NCBI GenBank assembly: GCA_019359125.1
Contig: JAHHHY010000010.1
Location: forward strand, 1 to 64,000
Source of the DNA: Pleurocapsa minor GSE-CHR-MK 17-07R
GTDB taxonomy: Bacteria; Chloroflexota; Anaerolineae; Aggregatilineales; Phototrophicaceae
Length of the DNA: 64,000 nt
Direction of reading: 5' to 3'
Shown here: one piece after another, positions 8,129 through 16,329 of the stretch
How the letters are laid out: every line of letters begins with the position of its first letter
Numbering within the stretch: position 1 is the stretch's first letter
Translations under genes and position numbers: made by a program
Notes under the pieces: generated by a model
What the model saw: only the letters and a program-made list of their open reading frames with translations
Database searches by the model: none
Told to the model about the DNA's origin: nothing

Positions 8129-8953
8129 GCGGGCCAGGTATGAGCCAAGCTGCGCGGCGATCAGCTCCAGCATGAGCACGTCACGCGCCGGAATATCGTT
8201 TGCATCGTCGCGGGCGGCCAGTAGTACGCCATAGCGCCGCGCCAGGCCCACCGGGATGATGGCGGCGGCGTGCAGTCGTCCGCGCTCTACCAGGGCAAAG
8301 CTCTCGTGCTTCTGCGCTGTCAGCAGCTCCAGCTGGCCAGACAGCGCACTGCGTGCCAGCACATGTCCGGCGGGCACCGGGCTGGGCAGGGCGGCGCGCA
8401 CATCGGCCGCGCCCTGATGCGTGACCAGCACCAGCGCATTGCCGCGCGATTCGTCCAGCTTGAAGACGGCGGCATCGCTGTAGCCCAGGTCTGCCACCAC
8501 ACCGATGGCCGCCTGCACGATGCCACTCTCGCTGCCGGCCTTGCGCATGCGTTGACCAAGGTCGCGCACGGGTGGCATGGCGTCTGCGCGCAGGGTTTCC
8601 ATCTTGCGGTCACCGATCAGCCGCTGAATCCTGCGCGCCAGATCATCATTTTCAAACGGGGTTGTGGTGACATCATCGGCCGCGCCGGGCATGGCGAAGT
8701 CAGCGCCTTCGTCAATCAGCATCATCAGCAGGCGCGGCATGCGAACGCGCAGCGCGCTCAGCCAGTCGTACGCGCCGTCAATCGACTTGTCGATGACCAG
8801 CATGTCGGGCGCAGTCGGCTCCGCCAGCCGTGCCGAGGCATCGTCCAGGGTGTGCAGAAAGGTAAGCTGCCAGCCCTCCAGCGACGACAAGGCCGCCCGG
8901 CTCCGTTCGTGCAGGGCAGGATTCAAAACCAGCAGGACCTGTGTGGTGCTCAT
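8120..8953 (-). CDS. Degenerate receiver + GAF protein
   Basis: 277 residues. Residues 1-~120 have a receiver-like alternation (VLLVLNP...DMLVIDKSIDG...LMMLIDEGAD...TTTPFENDDLARRI). However, the acidic pair is absent (LNPAL) and the usual KP lysine is replaced (TTPF). The aspartate at the phosphorylation strand (IDKS) remains. Residues ~125-275 resemble a GAF domain. There is no output domain for DNA binding or catalysis. The start codon overlaps the stop of the upstream M20 peptidase gene (ATGA), so the two are translationally coupled. It may be a ligand-sensing adaptor; its partner is not evident. Confidence 0.6.
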   Translation of the reverse strand: MSTTQVLLVLNPALHERSRAALSSLEGWQLTFLHTLDDASARLAEPTAPDMLVIDKSIDGAYDWLSALRVRMPRLLMMLIDEGADFAMPGAADDVTTTPFENDDLARRIQRLIGDRKMETLRADAMPPVRDLGQRMRKAGSESGIVQAAIGVVADLGYSDAAVFKLDESRGNALVLVTHQGAADVRAALPSPVPAGHVLARSALSGQLELLTAQKHESFALVERGRLHAAAIIPVGLARRYGVLLAARDDANDIPARDVLMLELIAAQLGSYLARSR

Positions 8954-10140
8954 GAGCCACTTCCTGACAGCGCGAGATGGTCGCAGGCCAGCGTCAGCAG
9001 GATGAGCTGATGCAGGCCCTTCTCGACCGGCGAGATTTCGATGAATTCGTCCAGGCGATGGGCGTTGCCGCCGCTGCTGATGCCAATCGTCACCGTGGGG
9101 ATGCCGTGCGTGAGCGGCACATTGCCATCGGTGCTGCCGCTTTCCAGCGCCCCGCGCAGATTGACCTGCGCCAGCGCACCCAGCGCCAGGCCCACCAGCG
9201 GGTGATTCGGGTCGATGCGGCCGGCCGGCCGGTCGCCCACCACTTCCAGCGTAACCTGCGACACTTCGGCGTTGTAGCGGTCGATGATGGCGCGCACCTG
9301 TCCCTCCAGCGCGTGCAGCTCGTCCGCCGATTCAGAGCGCAGGTCCAGCCACAGGCTGGCCTTCGATGCCAGCGCGTTGATGGCTGTGCCGCCATCGATC
9401 ATGCCGATGTTGTAGGTCGTGCGGGGCAGGGCCGTGGGCACGATCTGCGTGATTTCCGCGCCCAGCCGCATCAGCGTGTGAATCGCGCTGGGCCGGCCAA
9501 AGTGCAGCCAGCTGTGCCCGCCGGCAGCATGCGCGATGATATGCAGGCGGCGCACCGCGATGCCGATATGATACACGTGGCCCAGCGCCATGCCTTCCAG
9601 ATTGATGACCGCGCCGATGTCTTCCTTCAGCGTGGCGAATGCCGCCTTCATGCCGCGCAGGTCGCCCAGGCCTTCCTCGCCGGTGGTGGCCACGAACCAG
9701 ACGGACCGTTCCAGCGCGAACTCCGATGGCAGGGCGGACAGCGTACGCGCCAGCGCCAGCATCCCGCCTACGCCCAGGCTGTTGTCTCCCAGGCCCGGCC
9801 CGTAGATCAGGTCACCCTCGCGCCGGATATCCAGGTCTGTTTCCGCGGGAAACACCGTGTCCGTATGTGCGGTCACCATCAGCGCGGGCAGCGCAGGGTT
9901 GCTGCCGGGCAGGATGCCGTACACGTTATACACGTCATCAATTGAAACCTGTTTCAGCCCCAGCTCGCGAAACTGCGCCGCGACGAACTTTGCGCGGGCG
10001 CTCTCGTGAAAGGTGGGTGCGGGAATCTGCTGGAGCGAGATGCTCTGGGCGATCGTCCAGTCTGCCAGCACAGGCAGAAATTCCCAGTTCATCCTGTGGT
10101 CAATGTCAGCGAGCGTATTTGCCTGAAGCGGTGTTTTCAA
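8950..10140 (-). CDS. M20-family metallopeptidase
   Basis: 396 residues, close to the usual size of PepT/ArgE/DapE-type enzymes. Visible metal-site motifs are VTAHTDTVFP (first zinc ligand, His-x-Asp), GPGLGDNSLG (bridging Asp), ATTGEEGLGD (catalytic Glu and ligand) and NLEGMALG. A late HRLDE segment (ISSGGNAHRLDEF) supplies the last histidine. The central lid/dimerisation domain is around 200-310, with the typical GGHSW. It hydrolyses a small peptide or amidated amino acid in the cytosol; the substrate cannot be named. It is the first gene of a two-gene unit with the degenerate receiver-GAF protein. Confidence 0.88.
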   Translation of the reverse strand: MKTPLQANTLADIDHRMNWEFLPVLADWTIAQSISLQQIPAPTFHESARAKFVAAQFRELGLKQVSIDDVYNVYGILPGSNPALPALMVTAHTDTVFPAETDLDIRREGDLIYGPGLGDNSLGVGGMLALARTLSALPSEFALERSVWFVATTGEEGLGDLRGMKAAFATLKEDIGAVINLEGMALGHVYHIGIAVRRLHIIAHAAGGHSWLHFGRPSAIHTLMRLGAEITQIVPTALPRTTYNIGMIDGGTAINALASKASLWLDLRSESADELHALEGQVRAIIDRYNAEVSQVTLEVVGDRPAGRIDPNHPLVGLALGALAQVNLRGALESGSTDGNVPLTHGIPTVTIGISSGGNAHRLDEFIEISPVEKGLHQLILLTLACDHLALSGSGS

Positions 10141-10219
10141 GGGCGACCTGTGCCTGTTATGGTATCGAATCTGTCACAAAGATTACCGCATGATGCATAA
10201 AAGTGGCAGGGATAGGTGG

Positions 10220-10247
10220 TTGTACGATGCCCGCGCGCGGGTATAAT
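10220..10247 (+). promoter_or_regulatory. Sigma-70-type promoter for the regulator at 10294
   Basis: TTGTAC at 10220-10225, a 16-nt spacer and a perfect TATAAT at 10242-10247. Transcription would start near 10254, only a few bases before an in-frame GTG at 10258 and about 40 nt before the ATG at 10294. Confidence 0.65.
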
Positions 10248-10293
10248 GCGCTAACGAGTGAATTTTGCGGCGCACCAGATTGGCTGCCTTTGC

Positions 10294-10968
10294 ATGAGCC
10301 GAGCACGAATATTGCTGGTTGAACGACATCGCGCTGCCCACGAGTCGGTATTGTCTTCCCTGCAGAAAAAATACGACGTTACGACTGTCCAGAGTGGCAA
10401 ACAGGCTGCCGCGCAGGCGGCTACCGTGCTGCCGCAGGCGGTCATTATTGACGCATTGTCGATGAGCACGAATGGCGACCGCATCGTTCGCCAGGTGAAA
10501 AATGATATCGCTGGCGTGCCGGTGTTTCATCTGCGTCCGGCTGGCGAGGGCTCCAGCGGCGCCGATGTCGTGCTGACCAAGCCCTTTACGGCGCGCAAGC
10601 TGATCAATGCGCTGGAGCGCGTCTTTGAGTCACAACGGCCTGCCACGCGCGACGAGCGCATCCTCAGGCGCGGGAATTTCTCCCTGCAGCAGGATCGCCG
10701 CATCCTGACAGCCCACGGCATTGAAACCCAGCTGACGCCCAAGCTGGCGCTGCTGGTCGACCTGTTCTTTCAGCATCCCAACGAGACGCTCGATCGCAGC
10801 ACGCTGATGCAGAAGGTGTGGAACACCGACTACATCGGCGACACCCGCACGCTGGATGTGCATATCCGCTGGTTTCGCCGCGCTATCGAGAAGAATCCGG
10901 CCAGGCCCGTCTATCTGAAGACGGTGCGCGGCATAGGCTACCGCTTCGAGCCATCCGCCGACGCATAA
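10294..10968 (+). CDS. Winged-helix regulator with degenerate receiver domain
   Basis: 224 residues from the ATG at 10294; a GTG at 10258 would add 12 residues but leaves almost no leader after the promoter. The receiver-like region (1-~110) keeps an aspartate in VIIDALS and a lysine in VLTKPF. The acidic pair is replaced (LLVERH), and the T/S strand reads VFHLRPAG. The C-terminal OmpR-type winged helix (about 125-222) is intact: TLDVHIRWFRRAIE and TVRGIGYRFEP. It probably binds DNA independently of phosphorylation (atypical response regulator). No kinase is adjacent, and the strong promoter suggests steady expression. Confidence 0.8.
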   Translation: MSRARILLVERHRAAHESVLSSLQKKYDVTTVQSGKQAAAQAATVLPQAVIIDALSMSTNGDRIVRQVKNDIAGVPVFHLRPAGEGSSGADVVLTKPFTARKLINALERVFESQRPATRDERILRRGNFSLQQDRRILTAHGIETQLTPKLALLVDLFFQHPNETLDRSTLMQKVWNTDYIGDTRTLDVHIRWFRRAIEKNPARPVYLKTVRGIGYRFEPSADA

Positions 10969-11008
10969 CTTCGCCAGCCCACGACGCGACAGCAAATCCC
11001 ATACGCAT

Positions 11009-11038
11009 AAAAAGCCCGCCTGAGAGTCCCAGGCGGGC
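11009..11038 (-). terminator. Terminator of rpsT
   Basis: GCCCGCCTG (11014-11022) pairs with CAGGCGGGC (11030-11038). On the minus strand the stem is followed by a T-run (AAAAA at 11009-11013 on the plus strand). It ends the rpsT transcript, and it may also stop the plus-strand regulator gene, since GGTTTT follows on that side. Confidence 0.85.
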
Positions 11039-11071
11039 GATGGTTTTCGATGCGCTTAAACGCAGGCGTGA

Positions 11072-11341
11072 CTACTTGGCGCGTGCGGCGTTTAGGGCCT
11101 TCATCAGGCGGCTCTTGCGGCGGGCAGCATTGTTCTTGTGCAGCACGCCCTTGCTCACTGCCTTGTCCAGCTCGACAATGGCCTCGACTGCGGCAGCGGC
11201 CGCTGCATTGAGATCCTTGCCAGCCTGAAGCGTGCGGGCACGCTTGACAAAGGTGCGGGTACGGCTGCGATAGACACGGTTGTACGCACGGCGCTTTTCG
11301 GACTGGCCGATACGTTTGATTGCGGACTTGTGATTGGCCAT
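11072..11341 (-). CDS. rpsT: 30S ribosomal protein S20
   Basis: 89 residues, the usual size. Classic S20 features are MANHKSAIKRIGQSEKRR at the N-terminus and a basic helix ending GVLHKNNAARRKSRLMKAL. It binds 16S rRNA in the small subunit body. It is transcribed alone, with a recognisable promoter at 11415-11443 (-) and a terminator at 11009-11038. Confidence 0.97.
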   Translation of the reverse strand: MANHKSAIKRIGQSEKRRAYNRVYRSRTRTFVKRARTLQAGKDLNAAAAAAVEAIVELDKAVSKGVLHKNNAARRKSRLMKALNAARAK

Positions 11342-11414
11342 TGTTCTCTCTGTTTACTCTCAGGCGCCGCCTTCACAGGCTGCGGATGCTTAAATTAGGA
11401 CCTTAGGAATCTGC

Positions 11415-11443
11415 ATTTTATCAGGCGGGCTGTTGCCTGTCTA
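11415..11443 (-). promoter_or_regulatory. Promoter of rpsT
   Basis: Minus strand: TAGACA (11443-11438), exact 17-nt spacer, TAAAAT (11420-11415). Transcription would start near 11408, leaving a leader of ~65 nt before the rpsT ATG at 11341. Confidence 0.6.
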
Positions 11444-11450
11444 GGCAGTG

Positions 11451-12557
11451 TTAGGCGGGCGTGAGTAATTTCATGCCCAGCAGCACAGCCGCCCCGATAT
11501 TGGCGACCACCAGCAGCACCGCCAGCAGGCGCAGCAGAATCGGCGGACGCTCAATCGTGCCCGGCAGGCGCGTGATCGGGATCGAACGCGGAATCTGCGG
11601 GAACATGCTGTTCGGGTCTGGCGTGTCGTCTACAACCTTGTTTCTGCGGGCATCGCGCTTTTTCTCGGACGGCATTTCCAGCGTGTCGCCGCGCAGGTCG
11701 GCCATGCCATCATCGATAGCGGGTGACTTGCGCTTGACGTCGGTTAGCGGGGCTGTCTCGACCACCGGGGCCATCGCCATAAAGTCGGTTGGCGGTGGGC
11801 GATAGCCGATGGAATTGGCTGGCGGTATGGGCGTCGGGGGCGGGCGATCATCAAAAATAGCCGCATCGAAACCGCCGAATGCGCTGGGAGATGGCTCATT
11901 ATCGAACGGATTAGACGCGACCGGTTCGTCAAACGGGCTGGCGGCAGGTTCGTCCCCAAAGGCGCTGGGCGTTGAATTGTTGAAGGGGTTATTGTCCTGG
12001 AAGAATTCGTCATCGAAGCCCACGAACGGCGTTGGCGGGGCGGTGGTCGCATTCATTTGCTCGGCAAGCTGCTGCGGTGTGGGCGGTGGCGCGGCGGAAA
12101 TGCCCAGCCCGCTCACCCAGTCGTCGTACACTGCCGGGGATGGTTCGGGAGCAGCGCGATAGCTGGCGGACGGGCTGCTGGTCTCAGGGGCCGTGAAATC
12201 CCATTCCACGCTGGTGACGCTTCCGCCCGCCGAGGGTGCAGGTGGTGGGGCGGTATCGGCAAAGCTGGGCTGGTTGAAGCCGCTGCTAAAGCTGCTGCCG
12301 CCGCCGCTTTTCTTCTTCTTCAGATAGTCGAGGCCCTGCAGCGCGCGCTGGTTGGTAGGGTCGATGGTGAGTACATTTTCCAGACAGGTGCGCTGGTCAT
12401 CATCGGACTCCATGACGCCGCTCAGCCACAGCCAGCCCTCGGAATGATACGGATTCAGGTCGACGGCCTTGCTGAGCAGGGCACGTGCTTCGTCCTTGCG
12501 TCCGGCTTTGGCGGCTGCGATGCCTTCACGCACCATCGCCTCTACATTTGCTGACAT
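11451..12557 (-). CDS. TPR protein with NPF/DPF-rich disordered region and C-terminal membrane anchor
   Basis: 368 residues from the ATG at 12557; the frame is open further upstream, but no start there gives a recognisable protein. Residues 1-~80 hold two TPR-like repeats (AGRKDEARALLSKAVDLNPYHSEG, split here as a helix pair; then ENVLTIDPTNQRALQGLDYL) and a KKKK patch. Residues ~85-280 are Pro/Ser/Asp/Phe-rich low complexity with repeated NPF, SPF, SAFG and FDD motifs. The last ~25 residues are a single membrane helix (LLAVLLVVANIGAAVLLGMKLL), so the protein is tail-anchored with its bulk in the cytosol. This architecture suggests a scaffold with many short binding motifs. A TATAGT -10-like box lies about 50 nt upstream. 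Function unknown. Confidence 0.7.
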   Translation of the reverse strand: MSANVEAMVREGIAAAKAGRKDEARALLSKAVDLNPYHSEGWLWLSGVMESDDDQRTCLENVLTIDPTNQRALQGLDYLKKKKSGGGSSFSSGFNQPSFADTAPPPAPSAGGSVTSVEWDFTAPETSSPSASYRAAPEPSPAVYDDWVSGLGISAAPPPTPQQLAEQMNATTAPPTPFVGFDDEFFQDNNPFNNSTPSAFGDEPAASPFDEPVASNPFDNEPSPSAFGGFDAAIFDDRPPPTPIPPANSIGYRPPPTDFMAMAPVVETAPLTDVKRKSPAIDDGMADLRGDTLEMPSEKKRDARRNKVVDDTPDPNSMFPQIPRSIPITRLPGTIERPPILLRLLAVLLVVANIGAAVLLGMKLLTPA

Positions 12558-12725
12558 ACGAATAACCCTTTTTCGCTGGATGCCTGCGTCCTTAAGACTA
12601 TAACACGATAGCCCGACTGCGAAAACGAAAGCTGGACTGTTCATGCCGATGAAAATCCGGGCTGATCGCGGTACAACTATGCCTGAGCAGTTCGGGCAGG
12701 GCGGGGTAGCGGCATCGGAAATGGC

Positions 12726-13100
12726 ATGACACGTAAAAAGACGCGCGGAGAATACGAGGCAGAGTTCACACGGGCGATTATCAGGCTGGAGAAGGAATAC
12801 CTGGGGCGCGGGCCGCAGGATGTGCGTACGCTGTTTCTGGGAGACCTGATTGTGGTGCGCATCAAAGGCGTGCTGACCGTAGCGGAAGCGAAAATCTGCG
12901 AGACCACAGAAGGGCGTGCGCTCATCAAGGAGACGCGTCGTCAGCTTTTCGAGAGCGCCCGCGAGATGATCGAGGAATTTACCGTGGCGATCACCGGGGC
13001 CCATCTGGTCAGCCTGCACACGGATATGAGCACACGCACGGGCGAGCGTATGCTGGTGCTGGCGGTCGACCAGGATCTCGACCTGTTATTTCGCCCATAG
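12726..13100 (+). CDS. MpsC-like protein (DUF2294)
   Basis: 124 residues. The whole length fits the DUF2294/MpsC family: YEAEFTRAIIRLEKEYLGRGP at the start, DLIVVRIKGVLTVAEAKI in the middle, and a C-terminal MLVLAVDQDLDLLF strand. MpsC is named after a Na+-translocating membrane-potential system of staphylococci, but many family members occur without the other Mps subunits. None are seen here, so a role in that complex should not be assumed. The protein is soluble. The downstream P-type cation ATPase is separated by 268 nt and may be unrelated. Confidence 0.75.
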   Translation: MTRKKTRGEYEAEFTRAIIRLEKEYLGRGPQDVRTLFLGDLIVVRIKGVLTVAEAKICETTEGRALIKETRRQLFESAREMIEEFTVAITGAHLVSLHTDMSTRTGERMLVLAVDQDLDLLFRP

Positions 13101-13368
13101 ATGGCGTTATATTACGTAACATCCCCCTTTTACTAGGGGGCGATAAGGCGGAACAAATCCTGTATCCTCCTTCGTATAACTGTACAAAGCACTGACGGCA
13201 AGCTGGGCACAGCGTAGGTTTCAGACTTACCGAAACGGACGAGGCGCAGAGGGGGCCGGTGTACACGAAACGCGAACGGCACGTCTTTGGAAATCCAGAG
13301 ATGGGTTGGCGCTTCGCGGTGCGCCGGCCTTTTGTTATCTAAAGGCCAATGATCGAGATACGGGGACG
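13101..13368 (+). other. Intergenic leader before the P-type ATPase with several small hairpins
   Basis: No gene is seen. Visible inverted repeats are CCCCC/GGGGG around 13124-13140, GTTTC/GAAAC around 13218-13236, GGCGC (13308-13312)/GCGCC (13321-13325), and GGCCTTT (13326-13332)/AAAGGCC (13341-13347). The last two stack just before the ribosome site GGGGA at 13362. The segment could be a structured 5' leader, but it does not match the Mn2+, Mg2+, Ni/Co or c-di-GMP aptamer patterns by eye. Confidence 0.35.
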
Positions 13369-16230
13369 ATGATGCAGCAAACACTTCAAAAAACTGAGAG
13401 TAAGGGGAAAGCGGCGTCGGCCGGCAGCGAAGCGCATATCTGGCACGTGATGGAGGCAGACGCGACGCTGGCGCAGCTGAATGTGTCGCCTGCCGCCGGC
13501 CTGACAGAGACAGATGCACAGTCGCGCCTGGCCACTTACGGCCGCAACGAACTCACCGAGACGCCGGGCAAGAGCCCGCTGGCGATCCTGTGGGAACAGA
13601 TCACCAATCCGCTGGTGCTGCTGCTGATTTTTGCCGCGGTCATCTCAGCGATTCTGGGCAAGGCAGACAGCGTGATCGCCATCAGTGCGATCGTGATCCT
13701 CAATGCGATTCTGGGGGTCACGCAGGAATACCGCGCTGAGCAGGCGATGGCCGCGCTGAAGAAGATGGCCGCACCGGTCGTGCGCGTGCGCCGCGATGGC
13801 AAGCTGAAAGATGTCGCATCGGGTGATCTGGTGCCCGGCGATATTGTGCTGCTGGAAGCCGGCAGCGTCATCCCGGCTGACTCGCGCCTGTTCGAAAGCG
13901 CCAACCTGCGCGTGCAGGAAGCCGCCCTGACTGGCGAATCGCAGCCTGTGGACAAAGAGCCGTCGGCGCTTGGACAGGCGGATGCGCCGCTGGGTGACCG
14001 CTATAACATGCTCTATATGGGCACTTCTGTCACCTACGGGCGCGGGTCCGCGGTCGTCGTCGAGACGGGCATGAAGACCCAGCTTGGCCGCATCGCCAAC
14101 CTGATTCAGACCGTCGAAAGCGAGAAGACGCCGCTTCAGCGCCGTATGGACGAGCTGGGCGGGGTGCTGATTCGCGGTGCCATCGTCGTCATGATTATCG
14201 CCTTCATCGTCGGCATCATCACCGGCCAGCCCATTCTGCCGGATTCTGCCAATCCTGACAGCGAGTCGGTGCTGCTGAACGCTGTTGCTATCGCGGTGGC
14301 AGTGGTGCCGGAAGGCCTGCCCGCCGTCGTGACCATCGCGCTGGCGCTGGGTGCCCAGCGTATGCTGCGCCGCAATGCGCTCATCCGCAAGCTGCCCGCC
14401 GTGGAGACGCTCGGCTCGGTGACCACAATCTGCTCTGACAAGACGGGTACGCTGACCGAAAACCGCATGACCGTGACGGTTGTGGACGTGGCCGGTCACA
14501 CCAACCAGATTGATGAAGTGCTGAAACAGTCGCTGCCCACGATTGTCAGCGCGAACGGTAATGGCCGTAATGGCAAGACCGCCGCTCAGACGATTGTGCT
14601 GGCGGGCAGCGCGCTCTGCAATGACTCTGAGCTGGAGCGCGTCGCCACCGACATGAACGCTTTCACCGCAGTGGGCGACCCCACCGAAGGGGCGCTGGTG
14701 GTGGCTGCGGCACGCTATGGCCTGCTCAAGCCGTCGATGGAAGCCGCGTTCCCGCGCGTGGGCGAAGTGCCGTTTGAGAGCGACCGCAAGCGCATGACGA
14801 CCGTGCACAGCCTGCAGAATCCGGAATCGGCAGACGAAGCCCTGCGCTATCTGGGCGGGCTGGTGAAGCACAGCCAGGATAACTATATTGCCTTCACCAA
14901 AGGCGCGGCCGACTCGCTGCTGACCGTCAGCTCGCATGTGTGGCTGGATGGCGAGGTGATCGCGCTGACGCCGGAACTGCGCACGCGCATCGAAGCGGCC
15001 AATAACCAGCTGGCCCAGAATGGCCTGCGCGTGCTGGGCCTGGCCTATAAGATGGTTGCCTCGCTGCCCGCCAAGTGGTCGGTGGAGACGGTGGAATATG
15101 GCCTGACATTTGTCGGCATGGTCGGCATCATCGACCCGCCGCGCCGCGAAGTGAAAGATGCCGTTGCCACCTGTAAGGAAGCGGGCATCCGCCCGGTCAT
15201 GATTACCGGCGACCACCCGCTGACGGCTTTCGCCATCGCCAAGGAACTGGGCATCGCCAAAGAGGGCGACCGCGTGATGACCGGCCACGATCTGGCCGCG
15301 CTGTCGCAGCAGGAACTGGAAAATACCGTCGAGCACGTGGCCGTGTATGCCCGCGTGTCGCCGGAACACAAGCTGAATATCGTCAAGGCGCTGCAGGCAA
15401 AGGGCCATGTCGCGGCCATGACGGGCGACGGCGTGAACGACGCGCCTGCGCTGAAGGCGGCCAACATTGGCGTCGCGATGGGCATCACCGGCACGGCTGT
15501 GTCGAAAGAGGCCAGCGATATGGTGCTGGTGGACGACAACTTCGCCACCATCGTCAGCGCCGTCGAGGAAGGTCGCACGATTTACGACAATGTGCGCCGC
15601 TTCGTAAAGTATCTGCTGGCAAGCAACACCGGCGAGCTGTTCGTGCTGCTGGCGACGCAGCTCATCGCCGGCATGACGCTGCCGCTGACAACGCTGCAAA
15701 TCCTGTGGATGAACCTGATCACCGACGGCATCCCGGCGCTGGCGCTGGGCGTGGAAAAGCCGGAACGCGGCGTGATGAAGCGCACGCCGTATCTGCCCAA
15801 CGAGAGCCTGTTCGGTCGCGGCCTGGGCCGCCATATCGTGATCGTCGGCCTGCTGCTGGGCCTGACGGGCCTGGGCCTGGGCTACTGGGCCTTCAGCACG
15901 GGGCAGGTCGCCGCGAATGGCGACGTGGCCTGGAACACGATGGTGTTCATGTTCCTGACGATCGCGCAGATGGGCCATGCGCTGGGCCTGCGTTCGCATC
16001 GCGAGTCGCTCTTCAGCCTGAATTTCTTCGGCAACAGGCTGCTGCTTGGCGCTGTGGTGGTGACGGTCGTGCTCCAGCTCATGGCGATCTATCTGCCGTT
16101 CTTCAACGACCTGTTCAATACCGCGCCGCTGACGCTGGGCCAGCTTGCCATCTGTATGGCGCTCAGCTCGGTCGTGTTCATCGGCGTGGAGCTGGAGAAG
16201 CTGGCGATCCGTCGCGGCTGGCTGAGCTAG
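13369..16230 (+). CDS. P2A-type cation-transporting ATPase (Ca2+-ATPase-like)
   Basis: 953 residues. The ATG at 13369 (or 13372) is chosen for the GGGGA just upstream. An N-terminal cation-ATPase domain (~15-85) is followed by an actuator domain with TGES (188-191). The membrane segment carries VVPEGLPA, the phosphorylation site is D357 (CSDKTGTLTE), and the hinge is MTGDGVNDAPAL. The last membrane domain contains WMNLITDGIPALALG. PEGLP plus N...D in that helix is the SERCA/PMR1-like pattern, so Ca2+ (possibly Mn2+) export is most likely; Na+ cannot be excluded. It is a complete, single-gene unit in the cell membrane with an unusually long leader. Confidence 0.92.
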   Translation: MMQQTLQKTESKGKAASAGSEAHIWHVMEADATLAQLNVSPAAGLTETDAQSRLATYGRNELTETPGKSPLAILWEQITNPLVLLLIFAAVISAILGKADSVIAISAIVILNAILGVTQEYRAEQAMAALKKMAAPVVRVRRDGKLKDVASGDLVPGDIVLLEAGSVIPADSRLFESANLRVQEAALTGESQPVDKEPSALGQADAPLGDRYNMLYMGTSVTYGRGSAVVVETGMKTQLGRIANLIQTVESEKTPLQRRMDELGGVLIRGAIVVMIIAFIVGIITGQPILPDSANPDSESVLLNAVAIAVAVVPEGLPAVVTIALALGAQRMLRRNALIRKLPAVETLGSVTTICSDKTGTLTENRMTVTVVDVAGHTNQIDEVLKQSLPTIVSANGNGRNGKTAAQTIVLAGSALCNDSELERVATDMNAFTAVGDPTEGALVVAAARYGLLKPSMEAAFPRVGEVPFESDRKRMTTVHSLQNPESADEALRYLGGLVKHSQDNYIAFTKGAADSLLTVSSHVWLDGEVIALTPELRTRIEAANNQLAQNGLRVLGLAYKMVASLPAKWSVETVEYGLTFVGMVGIIDPPRREVKDAVATCKEAGIRPVMITGDHPLTAFAIAKELGIAKEGDRVMTGHDLAALSQQELENTVEHVAVYARVSPEHKLNIVKALQAKGHVAAMTGDGVNDAPALKAANIGVAMGITGTAVSKEASDMVLVDDNFATIVSAVEEGRTIYDNVRRFVKYLLASNTGELFVLLATQLIAGMTLPLTTLQILWMNLITDGIPALALGVEKPERGVMKRTPYLPNESLFGRGLGRHIVIVGLLLGLTGLGLGYWAFSTGQVAANGDVAWNTMVFMFLTIAQMGHALGLRSHRESLFSLNFFGNRLLLGAVVVTVVLQLMAIYLPFFNDLFNTAPLTLGQLAICMALSSVVFIGVELEKLAIRRGWLS

Positions 16231-16252
16231 GCTGTACCTGAAAGTCAAAAAT

Positions 16253-16274
16253 GCCCCGGACACGGGTTCGGGGC
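16253..16274. terminator. Hairpin between ATPase and htpX
   Basis: GCCCCG (16253-16258) pairs with CGGGGC (16269-16274). The T-run lies on the minus-strand side (CAAAAAT at 16246-16252), while the plus side has only GGTTT. It is at best a weak terminator for the ATPase transcript. Confidence 0.4.
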
Positions 16275-16329
16275 TGGTTTACCGTAATGCTGGACGCAGT
16301 AATGGAATCAAGTGAGAAAGGACAACAAG

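Noticed and set aside
12558-13019. Extended N-terminus of the TPR protein
   Set aside because: It lies antisense to the MpsC-like gene and has no recognisable sequence; a -10-like box lies between it and the chosen start.
13101-13368. Known cation riboswitch before the ATPase
   Set aside because: None of the conserved blocks of the Mn2+ (yybP-ykoY), M-box, NiCo or c-di-GMP aptamers could be found; only generic hairpins are present.
13645-16263. A very long open frame (872 codons) on the minus strand
   Set aside because: It lies opposite the P-type ATPase gene, has low-complexity His/Arg/Gln content and no family motif. It is a by-product of GC-rich codon use.
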